Below, piece after piece: positions 7,816-14,434 of a DNA stretch of 18,696 nucleotides. The notes beneath the pieces are model-generated. The model saw only the letters and a list, made by a program, of their open reading frames with translations, did no database searches and was not told the origin of the DNA. The translations under genes and the position numbers were made by a program. Positions within the stretch are counted from its first letter, which is position 1, and every line of letters begins with the position of its first letter. The DNA comes from AEGEAN-183 sp964614345. GTDB taxonomy: Bacteria; Pseudomonadota; Gammaproteobacteria; Magnimaribacterales; Magnimaribacteraceae. The stretch is taken from positions 1 to 18,696 of the forward strand of contig CAZTLP010000023.1 in the NCBI GenBank assembly GCA_964614345.1, written 5' to 3'.

Positions 7816-8844
7816 GTGAACAGACCTTCTAATCAACAGGAGTGGTTAGATCAAGTCACTGAAGAAATAGTTGACCAAGACCTAGAAATAATAGATCCCC
7901 ACCATCATCTTTGGCCGGGAACTCCTCGCACTGACGGAGTTTCTGCAGACAATCGTTATTTGTTAGAAGATTTATGGAATGATACTCAATCTGGTCATAA
8001 TCTTGTGAAGACAGTCTTTGTGGAATGCGGTCAGGGTTACTATGAATCAGGTTCTGAAGCAATGAAACCGGTAGGCGAGACCAGGTTTGTTGTTGAAGTT
8101 GCTGAGGAGGCCAAACAAGATATTTCCAAAGCGCAAATTGAAGGCATAGTAGGGCACGCAGACATGATGTTAGGAGAATCAGCTAGAGAAGTGTTGGAAG
8201 CGCACTTAGAGGAAGGAAAGGGAAGATTTAAAGGAATACGTCATGGAGCAAGTTGGGATGAAAGTGATGAGATAAGAAATTCTCATTCAAACCCTATTCA
8301 ATCCATCTACTTAGATGATGAATTTCAGAAAGGAATAGAACAGCTAGATGCTCTTAACCTCACCTTAGATGCATGGAATTATCATAAACAAATTAAGGAG
8401 TTAACAGAATTAGCTAAATGTTTTCCAAATCTTAAGATAGTCCAAAATCACTTTGGTGGCCCTTTAGGTATAGGTCCTTATGCAGGTCGTCGAGAAGAGG
8501 TTTTTTCAGTATGGCAAGAATCAATCACTGAATTAGCAGAAAGGGATAATGTTGTTATAAAAATAGGTGGACTCGCTATGCCCATAAACGGTTGGGGTTG
8601 GCACAAAAGAGAACTACCAGTTAATTCAGATGAGTTTATTGAAAGTCATGGTAGGTATTATTTACATGCAATTAAATGTTTTGGGGTAGAACGCTGCATG
8701 TTCGAAAGTAACTTTCCTGTAGATAAACGATCCATCTCTTATCCTGTTCTTTGGAATGGATTCAAAAAAATCGTTGAAGATTTTTCCACAGAAGAAAAAG
8801 AATATCTTTTTTATAAAACAGCAGCTGAGTTTTATTCTCTTTAG
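7816..8844 (+). CDS. Amidohydrolase family 2 TIM-barrel hydrolase (COG3618-like)
   Basis: This 342-aa cytosolic protein starts at GTG, 3 nt after the dioxygenase stop. The next ATG downstream (7976) would remove the metal motif, so GTG is preferred, with translation probably coupled. Near the N terminus it has IDPHHHLWPG (His29/His31, the HxH metal ligands). Later come QNHFGG (His212) and ESNFPVD (297-303), the usual late-strand motif of COG3618/PF04909 hydrolases. The family includes lactonases, hydrolases and decarboxylases acting on carboxylated rings or lactones. It may act on the product of the adjacent dioxygenase. Its TAG stop overlaps the stop of the convergent acyl-CoA dehydrogenase gene by 4 nt (TTAG), with no room for a separate terminator. 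Confidence 0.87.
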   Translation: MNRPSNQQEWLDQVTEEIVDQDLEIIDPHHHLWPGTPRTDGVSADNRYLLEDLWNDTQSGHNLVKTVFVECGQGYYESGSEAMKPVGETRFVVEVAEEAKQDISKAQIEGIVGHADMMLGESAREVLEAHLEEGKGRFKGIRHGASWDESDEIRNSHSNPIQSIYLDDEFQKGIEQLDALNLTLDAWNYHKQIKELTELAKCFPNLKIVQNHFGGPLGIGPYAGRREEVFSVWQESITELAERDNVVIKIGGLAMPINGWGWHKRELPVNSDEFIESHGRYYLHAIKCFGVERCMFESNFPVDKRSISYPVLWNGFKKIVEDFSTEEKEYLFYKTAAEFYSL

Positions 8845-9983
8845 ACTAGAAGCGGATTACCAACTTCTTTTTTACTTTGGCCCCCAGCAGGTGATTGGTC
8901 AAAGTTTTGGATCCTTGCTGCTTCTTCTCTAACTAGTTCAGGAGAACCTAAAAGTTGTCTGTTTAGTCCTATTCTTTTAAACCAATAATGTAATCCTAAT
9001 TCGTCAGTAAAACCCATACCGCCATGCACTTCTGTAGCTGTTTTAGAAATTTGCTTACCCACTTCAGAAACATGAGCTTTAGTATGACAAGCCATTAATC
9101 TAGCTTGCGAGGGGTCATGATCATAGCAATGGGAAGCATGCCAAATCATTGAATGACAGGGTTCTAGTTCGGCTGCCATTTCAGCACACATATGTTTTAC
9201 GGCCTGAAAAGATCCTATCACTCTTCCAAATTGCTTTCTTTCTAGCGAGTAAGCTACAGCCTTATCCAACATAACTTGAGAAGCTCCAATGCTATCTGCT
9301 GCAAGCATAAGTCTTCCGGCATCTAAAACTTTATTGATAATGTCTTGGTTATTTTCAGATCCTGGAAGTAGTTCTGCCTCTACATTATCTAAATTTAGTT
9401 CAATTGAAGGACGTGTTTTATCAACTGTAACCAGATCTGTTACAGATATACCTTTAGCTTTTGCATCAACTAAGTAAAGTTCGCCAGCTTTATTTGAAAG
9501 AATATAAGCATCTGCTTCTTTTGCATCTATTACAAACAAACAGCGTCCAGATATAGTCTTACCCGAGGCCGTGATTGCTGCATCTTCTCGTGCTCCTACA
9601 TATTCAGAAAGACCAATTCCGATAACTGCTTCACCACCCGCTATCTTAGGTAACCAATTTTCTTTCTGATTGTCACTTCCTGCCAAAGTTAAAGCAATGG
9701 GTGCCATGACATAAGCACCAGCATACGGAACAGGTGCTGTTCCAGAACCAAGAGCTCCTGAAACCACAGAAGCAAAAAGCATATCAAGCTCTAAGCCTCC
9801 ATATTGTTCTGGAACCATTAAGCCACTTACTCCTAATTCTAGAAGTCCTTTGTGAATATCTGCTGACTTAGCTGTGTCACCAGAGGCGACTTCTTTGATG
9901 GTATCAAGGGAAGCATTATCCTCTAGGTACTTCTTAATGTTGTCTTCTAAACTTTGCTGTTCTTCTGATAAACCAAAATACAT
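8841..9983 (-). CDS. Acyl-CoA dehydrogenase-like subunit, probably non-catalytic beta partner
   Basis: This 380-aa protein has the acyl-CoA dehydrogenase fold. It has an N-terminal helical domain (MYFGLSEEQQSLEDNIKKYL), a middle domain with degenerate substrate-loop motifs (IGIGLSEYVGAREDA instead of the usual TEP-x-x-GSD), and a C-terminal helical domain with ERKQFGRVIGSFQAVKH and EVHGGMGFTDE. The position aligned with the catalytic Glu of isovaleryl/long-chain-type enzymes reads DAGR instead of an ER pair. The C-terminal position of the medium-chain Glu also lacks it. It lies 2 nt downstream of a homologue that keeps ER. I infer the non-catalytic half of an alpha2beta2 enzyme like those known for steroid side-chain oxidation in actinobacteria. 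The stop overlaps the convergent amidohydrolase stop. Confidence 0.82.
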   Translation of the reverse strand: MYFGLSEEQQSLEDNIKKYLEDNASLDTIKEVASGDTAKSADIHKGLLELGVSGLMVPEQYGGLELDMLFASVVSGALGSGTAPVPYAGAYVMAPIALTLAGSDNQKENWLPKIAGGEAVIGIGLSEYVGAREDAAITASGKTISGRCLFVIDAKEADAYILSNKAGELYLVDAKAKGISVTDLVTVDKTRPSIELNLDNVEAELLPGSENNQDIINKVLDAGRLMLAADSIGASQVMLDKAVAYSLERKQFGRVIGSFQAVKHMCAEMAAELEPCHSMIWHASHCYDHDPSQARLMACHTKAHVSEVGKQISKTATEVHGGMGFTDELGLHYWFKRIGLNRQLLGSPELVREEAARIQNFDQSPAGGQSKKEVGNPLLV

Positions 9984-9985
9984 CT

Positions 9986-11176
9986 TTATGCTCCTGGAAT
10001 TTTTGGTTCCTTAGGCATACCTAAGGCCCTTTCACTAATAATATTTTTTTGAATCTGGTTTGTACCTCCACCAATAATTAATCCTAGGAAATACATATAG
10101 GACATCTGCCAAGAACCACTGTCTCTCAAGTGAGGACTGTCCTCATATAGAGTTCCTATCTCACCCATGGCATCTATAGCTAAACCTTCTAATTCATGCC
10201 TTAGTTCGGTTCCGATAAGTTTAGTTATAAATCTTGCCATCGTTGTATCTTGTCCTTTATTAATGGAGCTAGAAAGTAGTCTAAGTGCATTAGCTTGTTG
10301 AGCTAAAACTTTTCCTTGAACCCTTAATAATCTATCTCTAAACGCAGGTTTATCTATAACTCTTTCACCATCAATCGTTTCTGATTTCATCAAATCTATG
10401 AGTGCATAAAGCCTATTCATCATCACATCTGGATCAGCCAGAGATCCTCTTTCGTGGGTAAGGGTAGCATTAGCTACTTTCCAGCCTTCACCGCGCTTAC
10501 CAACAATGTTGTCGGCAGGTATTCGCACATCCGTAAAAAAAACTTCATTGAAGTCTGCATCGCCTGTCATTTGCATAATAGGTCGGATTTCTATACCAGG
10601 TGTATCCATCGGTATTAGCAGATAACTAATACCTTGGTGTTTTGGAGCATCAGGTTCTGTTCTGACCAGACAGAAACACATCTGTGCAAATTTAGCGGTA
10701 CTTGTCCAAATCTTTTGGCCATTAATAACCCACTCATCTCCATCCAATTCTCCTTTTGTTTGAAGGCTAGCAAGATCGCTTCCTGAATTAGGTTCTGAAT
10801 AGCCTTGGCACCATATAATTTCTCCTCTAAGAGTGGGTTTAACATATGCTTGTTTTTGTTCTTCGGTACCAAGTTCTAACAAAGTAGGTACAAGCATTTG
10901 TATTCCTTGACCTCCTAGGGGTTTAGGAATAGGAGATTTAGAAAACTCTTCTGCAATTATTCTAGTTTTTAAGATATCCGTATCGCCTCCAAATCCTCCA
11001 TATTCTTTGGGAATGGACCGAGCAAAATAACCGTGATCAATAAGTTTCTGTTGCCAATCAACCCTGTCTGAACTTCTTAAAGATTTTCCAATTAGATTAA
11101 CTCCTTCGTTTTCCTTAACAAAAGACTTAACTTCTGCACGAAATTCATCGTATTCAGGTCCGTACTCTAAATCCAT
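9986..11176 (-). CDS. Acyl-CoA dehydrogenase, probable catalytic alpha subunit
   Basis: This 396-aa flavoenzyme starts at an ATG preceded by TAGGAGT. It contains WCQGYSEPNSGSDLASLQT (FAD/substrate loop), WVINGQKIWTSTA, and VRIPADNIVGKRGEGW. It also has LTHERGS, in which Glu242 aligns with the catalytic base of isovaleryl-type enzymes. The end GGGTNQIQKNIISERALG has Gly where medium-chain enzymes have Glu, so Glu242 is the likely base. It should oxidise an acyl-CoA to the 2,3-enoyl-CoA, passing electrons to ETF. The following gene, 2 nt away, is its probable partner subunit. The steroid-reductase homologue lies 72 nt upstream on the same strand; the gap holds only a weak AT-rich inverted repeat, so read-through from it is possible. 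Confidence 0.87.
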   Translation of the reverse strand: MDLEYGPEYDEFRAEVKSFVKENEGVNLIGKSLRSSDRVDWQQKLIDHGYFARSIPKEYGGFGGDTDILKTRIIAEEFSKSPIPKPLGGQGIQMLVPTLLELGTEEQKQAYVKPTLRGEIIWCQGYSEPNSGSDLASLQTKGELDGDEWVINGQKIWTSTAKFAQMCFCLVRTEPDAPKHQGISYLLIPMDTPGIEIRPIMQMTGDADFNEVFFTDVRIPADNIVGKRGEGWKVANATLTHERGSLADPDVMMNRLYALIDLMKSETIDGERVIDKPAFRDRLLRVQGKVLAQQANALRLLSSSINKGQDTTMARFITKLIGTELRHELEGLAIDAMGEIGTLYEDSPHLRDSGSWQMSYMYFLGLIIGGGTNQIQKNIISERALGMPKEPKIPGA

Positions 11177-11248
11177 ATAAGACTCCTAACTTAAAAGTAA
11201 ATAGACCGATTAGAATAATTCTTGTAATTGGTAGAAACAAGAAAAAGA

Positions 11249-11995
11249 TTAAAAAAGATAAGGAATAATTGCTTTACGTTGAGGTGGGTAATTTTCAAAT
11301 TCCTTTTTATACCACTTGTGGTTTGCTATTGCCCTCGGGAGTAGATTTGCAACTGTCCAAAAAAAGAAAACTAAACCTGCAAGACTCCATGTCATTATCG
11401 CCCAACCTAACCACTCAATCATTTCTCCTAGATAATTTGGAGAAGATATTTTGTTAAACAAAAATCCTTTAGGGATGGAGTATTCTTCTTCATTATTTTT
11501 ACGAAGGGCAATCAAGATGTTATCTGAAGTAACATTAATATATAAACCAATAATGAATATTAATGTACCTACAATAAAGCAGTTACTAGTTAACCAAGAG
11601 CTCGAATACTCTCCATAAACAAAAATCCAATTTCCTTGTAGATATACATTTATTGCATTAAATACCAAAGCCATAAGAATAATTAAAAGCGGCATTGGCT
11701 TACCAGATATCTTTGCCTTTAAAGGCCAAATAAAACTTCTGTTAATGTAATGAATTAACCAAATTGAAAGAAACACAATTTGAATCAAACTTTGGTCACT
11801 ATAAAGTAGAAAGAAAATAATCATTAAGAAAACAGGTGGAGATTCAAATAAAAGCCAGCCTAGTCTAGAAGGAACGAGAAAACCCCATCCTTCTCTCAAA
11901 TATCTGCCATAAGGGGCTGTTTTAAATAGAAGAAAAGAGCCGGCAGCTATGCATAAGACTAACCACGCTATTAACAGGTTATAGTAGCTATCCAT
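11249..11995 (-). CDS. 3-oxo-5-alpha-steroid 4-dehydrogenase (steroid 5-alpha-reductase) homologue
   Basis: This 248-aa polytopic membrane protein is close in length to human SRD5A1/2 (about 254-259 aa) and looks similar along its whole length, not only in the C-terminal domain. Residues matching the human SRD5A2 active site are present: Glu51 (FESPP, human E57), Tyr83 (HYINRSF, Y91), Asn154 and Asp158 (INVTSD, N160/D164), and Asn187 and Glu191 in SPNYLGEMIEW (N193/E197). The C terminus FENYPPQRKAIIPYLF matches the family end. The known reaction is NADPH-dependent reduction of a steroid 4-ene. Other family members reduce polyprenol or enoyl lipids, so a non-steroid substrate is possible. Its ATG overlaps the stop of the upstream 41-aa gene (TAATG), suggesting coupled translation. 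Confidence 0.88.
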   Translation of the reverse strand: MDSYYNLLIAWLVLCIAAGSFLLFKTAPYGRYLREGWGFLVPSRLGWLLFESPPVFLMIIFFLLYSDQSLIQIVFLSIWLIHYINRSFIWPLKAKISGKPMPLLIILMALVFNAINVYLQGNWIFVYGEYSSSWLTSNCFIVGTLIFIIGLYINVTSDNILIALRKNNEEEYSIPKGFLFNKISSPNYLGEMIEWLGWAIMTWSLAGLVFFFWTVANLLPRAIANHKWYKKEFENYPPQRKAIIPYLF

Positions 11996-12120
11996 TAGCT
12001 TTTATTGGCCTTATCTTTCCTTGAGTACTTAGTTTTGTCTTTGAAGACTTTAGGTTTATTAAACTTTCCAGCGTGTTTTGCAACCGGATTTCTTCTAGTA
12101 GATTTTTGCTTTTTACCCAT
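11995..12120 (-). CDS. 41-aa very basic small protein, function unknown
   Basis: The ATG at 12120-12118 opens 41 codons ending at TAA (11997-11995). The protein is rich in Lys/Arg, with RRNPVAKHAGKFNKPKVF in the middle and KTKYSRK near the end, and has no hydrophobic segment. It suggests a nucleic-acid- or ribosome-binding role, by composition only. From memory it resembles short uncharacterised gammaproteobacterial proteins with an NPVAKH-x-x-x-FN core, but I cannot confirm this. Support for a real gene comes from tight packing. It overlaps the end of the upstream small membrane gene by 8 nt (ATGGGTAA) and its stop overlaps the next ATG (TAATG). It has no clear Shine-Dalgarno of its own, consistent with translational coupling. 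A 72-codon GTG frame over the same DNA is less convincing. Confidence 0.68.
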   Translation of the reverse strand: MGKKQKSTRRNPVAKHAGKFNKPKVFKDKTKYSRKDKANKS

Positions 12121-12301
12121 CTAAGCCAAGTAGTATTGCTAAAGAAATTGCTATGATCGTTCCTGATAAAACAACATACACTGATGTTATTAAACGATCT
12201 ATCCACATACTCTGCAACAATACATTTTGACTTATTGAATTTAGGCTTCTAACAGCCATGGGCTGTCCAGAAGGTTTATTTTTCTTATATAAATCATTCA
12301 T
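12113..12301 (-). CDS. 62-aa single-span membrane protein under a LexA-type operator
   Basis: From the ATG at 12301-12299 this encodes 62 aa. It has a polar, basic N terminus (KKNKPSGQ), a central amphipathic stretch, one strongly hydrophobic span at about residues 37-60 (LITSVYVVLSGTIIAISLAILLGL), and a two-residue tail (DG). Positive charges precede the span, so the N terminus is probably cytosolic. The start is uncertain. The predicted promoter places transcription onset almost at this ATG, implying a leaderless message, or else the real start is the ATG at 12259 (48 aa, weak GGA upstream). A GTG at 12364 lies upstream of the promoter and is unlikely. I do not recognise the family. SOS-induced small membrane proteins known elsewhere (TisB, SidA, YneA) act as toxins or division inhibitors; a similar job is speculative. 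Confidence 0.6.
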   Translation of the reverse strand: MNDLYKKNKPSGQPMAVRSLNSISQNVLLQSMWIDRLITSVYVVLSGTIIAISLAILLGLDG

Positions 12302-12320
12302 ACTGTATAAATATACAGTA
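12301..12320 (-). promoter_or_regulatory. LexA (SOS) box
   Basis: TACTGTATAAATATACAGTA is a perfect inverted repeat with 9-bp arms around AA. It contains CTGT-N8-ACAG and differs from the idealised E. coli LexA operator (TACTG, then five TA, then CAGTA) at one central base. It covers the predicted -10 element of the minus-strand promoter, the usual position for LexA repression. It lies more than 90 nt before the plus-strand DUF3604 gene, behind that gene's own predicted promoter, so the minus-strand operon is the likelier target. Confidence 0.85.
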
Positions 12321-12337
12321 TTTTTATTAAATGACAA
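12310..12337 (-). promoter_or_regulatory. Predicted sigma70 promoter inside the LexA box
   Basis: On the minus strand TTGTCA (12337-12332, 5 of 6 to consensus) and TATATT (12315-12310, 5 of 6) are 16 nt apart. The -10 lies inside the LexA operator. Transcription would start near 12303 and run into the 62-aa gene, the 41-aa gene and the steroid-reductase homologue. Confidence 0.6.
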
Positions 12338-12347
12338 ATTTTTTACC

Positions 12348-12375
12348 TTTACATTATTTCTCACCTTAATAGTAT
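12348..12375 (+). promoter_or_regulatory. Predicted sigma70 promoter of the DUF3604 cluster
   Basis: TTTACA (12348-12353, 5 of 6) and TAGTAT (12370-12375, 4 of 6) are 16 nt apart and would give a leader of about 30 nt. AGGAG at 12397-12401 precedes the ATG at 12413. It diverges from the LexA-boxed promoter without overlapping the operator. Confidence 0.4.
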
Positions 12376-12412
12376 GAAGTCCTAAAGGGTTTTTAGAGGA
12401 GAAATAAAGACT

Positions 12413-14431
12413 ATGAAAAAAGGCTTTCTAATTACTTTTCTCGTGTTATTTACATTTGGTTGTTCAGATGACTCATTAGTCATTCAGGAGCAAGGTGTAC
12501 AGAGTCAATTACAGGATTTAACTCAAACAGAAGGATTCAATGAAGATAGAAATCTGTACTTTGGAGATACGCATGTCCATACAAAATATTCGTTCGATGC
12601 CTTTATCTTTGGAACAACAGCCACTCCTGATGATGCCTATACTTTTGCTAAGGGAGGTTCAATTAAACATCCCTTAGGTTTTGATATGCAATTGGGTGAT
12701 CCTTTAGATTTTTATGCCGTTACAGACCACGGTTTCTTTTTAGGGATGTTTGAGAAGTTAGCAGACACAACACACTCGGCTTCATCTTTACCTGGAGCTA
12801 TTCCTTATCACGATATCAATGCAGCAGGTAATACAGGTATTGATTCCATCTCCAGAAGACGGAATGCTTTTGCCAATTTCTTTTGGCTGAGTACCTTTGG
12901 AAATAAATTTCAACAATGGAGAGCAGTCAATTTTAAAAATAACATTGCTCTTTCTATGCCTATGTTTGATTACAGTGTTCATAAGTCGGCTTGGAAGGAG
13001 ATAGCTGAGTCAGCTGAAAGAAATTATGAACCAGGTAAGTTCACTACATTTATCGGATATGAATTTACTACTAACTCGGGTGATCTAGAAGGCGGAAACC
13101 TACACCGAAATGTACTATTTGAATCTTCAAACTATCCAGAACGTCCTTGGACAAGAATTGATTCTATGAATCCTGAAGATTTATGGTCTTGGATGGACAA
13201 GTTAAGAGACTTAGGGTTGGACTCAATAGCCATACCACATAATTCAAATGGATCTAACGGACGTATGTTTGAAACTAAATCTTGGAATGGCACTTTGGTA
13301 GACGATCAATATGCTGATTTCAGAATGCGTAATGAACCAATAGTAGAAAGTACTCAAGTAAAAGGTACTTCTGACACTCATCCTATTTTATCTCCTGACG
13401 ATGAATGGGCTGACTTCGAAATTTTTCCTTACCGTATAGGAAGGGGAAAAACCTATAGTGATCCAGATGGCAGTTATGTTAGGCAGGCTTATAAAAGAGG
13501 TCTGGGTCTTGAGTGGGAAAATAGGGGAAACCCTTATAAATTTGGAGTGATTGGATCAAGCGACACGCATACAGCTGCAGGAGCATTCGTCGAATCAGAT
13601 TTTTATGCGAAAGTTGGGGTATTGGATGGATTGCCTCCATTAAGAGGGTCCGTTCCATTAGAACAAGAAGAATATGAACTGCTAAGTTCCGGAGAAAATA
13701 ATTCCAATAACTTTATAGACAAAGATCAAGGTAGGTATGTGGATACTTATTATTCTTTATGGAGTGCTTCTGGACTGGCCGCAGTATGGGCCGAGGAAAA
13801 TACACGCGAATCCATCTTTGCTGCCTTTAGAAGGAAAGAAACCTACGCAACAAGCGGGAATAGAATTAAGCTCCGCTTTTTTGGAGGTTTTGATTTTGGA
13901 CAATTGGATCTGACTTCTAATAACTTAATCAAAGAAGCCTATAAAAGAGGAGTTCCAATGGGAGGAAGTCTTGTTTCTGATGAGGTTCGAAGTCCTGAGT
14001 TTCTTATCTGGGCACAAAAAGATCCGAAAACTACTTCACTTCAAAGACTACAAGTCATCAAAGGCTGGATAGACCCTTCTGACGGAAGCACCCATGAAAA
14101 AGTTTACGATGCAGCTTGCTCTGATGGATTGAAAGTTAATCCCGTAACCAATCGCTGTCCTGATAATGGAGCAAGAGTTAATCTATCCAACTGTTCTGTT
14201 TCTGAACTCGGTGCAGTTGAATTAAAGACTGTCTGGACTGATCCTGAATTTAATCCAAAAGAGAGTGCCTTTTATTATGTAAGAGTTTTGGAAAACCCTT
14301 CATGCAGATGGACTGCGTGGGATGCTGTAAATAATGGCAAAAAGCCTAGAGAAGATTTTGACCATATAACTCAAGACAGAGCGTGGTCTTCGCCAATTTG
14401 GTATTCACCAATTTCAACTAATGAGGAGTAG
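12413..14431 (+). CDS. DUF3604 family lipoprotein (PHP-like metallohydrolase), copy A
   Basis: This 672-aa protein has a lipoprotein signal with Cys17 (FTFGC) followed by Ser, so outer-membrane anchoring is expected by the +2 rule. The DUF3604 motifs resemble the metal ligands of PHP phosphoesterases: GDTHVHTKYSFDA (His54, His56), VTDHG (Asp105, His106), IPHNSN (His276) and GSSDTH (Asp384, His386). The C-terminal third holds four cysteines conserved with copy B (ACSDG, RCPD, NCS, PSCRW), possibly disulphides in an exported domain. The family's substrate is unknown; a metal-dependent hydrolase of an extracellular compound is the best inference. It heads a same-strand array. It ends TAGTAA, with a GAGGAG (14423-14428) inside its 3' end serving the next gene. 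Confidence 0.85.
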   Translation: MKKGFLITFLVLFTFGCSDDSLVIQEQGVQSQLQDLTQTEGFNEDRNLYFGDTHVHTKYSFDAFIFGTTATPDDAYTFAKGGSIKHPLGFDMQLGDPLDFYAVTDHGFFLGMFEKLADTTHSASSLPGAIPYHDINAAGNTGIDSISRRRNAFANFFWLSTFGNKFQQWRAVNFKNNIALSMPMFDYSVHKSAWKEIAESAERNYEPGKFTTFIGYEFTTNSGDLEGGNLHRNVLFESSNYPERPWTRIDSMNPEDLWSWMDKLRDLGLDSIAIPHNSNGSNGRMFETKSWNGTLVDDQYADFRMRNEPIVESTQVKGTSDTHPILSPDDEWADFEIFPYRIGRGKTYSDPDGSYVRQAYKRGLGLEWENRGNPYKFGVIGSSDTHTAAGAFVESDFYAKVGVLDGLPPLRGSVPLEQEEYELLSSGENNSNNFIDKDQGRYVDTYYSLWSASGLAAVWAEENTRESIFAAFRRKETYATSGNRIKLRFFGGFDFGQLDLTSNNLIKEAYKRGVPMGGSLVSDEVRSPEFLIWAQKDPKTTSLQRLQVIKGWIDPSDGSTHEKVYDAACSDGLKVNPVTNRCPDNGARVNLSNCSVSELGAVELKTVWTDPEFNPKESAFYYVRVLENPSCRWTAWDAVNNGKKPREDFDHITQDRAWSSPIWYSPISTNEE

Positions 14432-14434
14432 TAA

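Noticed and set aside
11219..11243. Inverted repeat TTCTTGT/ACAAGAA between the steroid-reductase homologue and the alpha dehydrogenase as a terminator
   Set aside because: The stem is only 7 bp, AT-rich, with an 11-nt loop and no T run on the minus strand after it; too weak to call.
11988..12206. Minus-strand 72-codon frame starting at GTG
   Set aside because: It overlaps both small genes in another frame; those have better packing, composition and a promoter, while this frame lacks a ribosome-binding site or family resemblance.
12301..12320. LexA box as regulator of the plus-strand DUF3604 cluster
   Set aside because: It is 92 nt from that start codon and upstream of that gene's own predicted promoter, while it covers the -10 of the minus-strand promoter; dual control cannot be excluded but is less likely.
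12302..12364. GTG start at 12364 for the small membrane protein (83 aa)
   Set aside because: It lies upstream of the predicted promoter and LexA box, so it would not be on the transcript from that promoter; no Shine-Dalgarno was seen.
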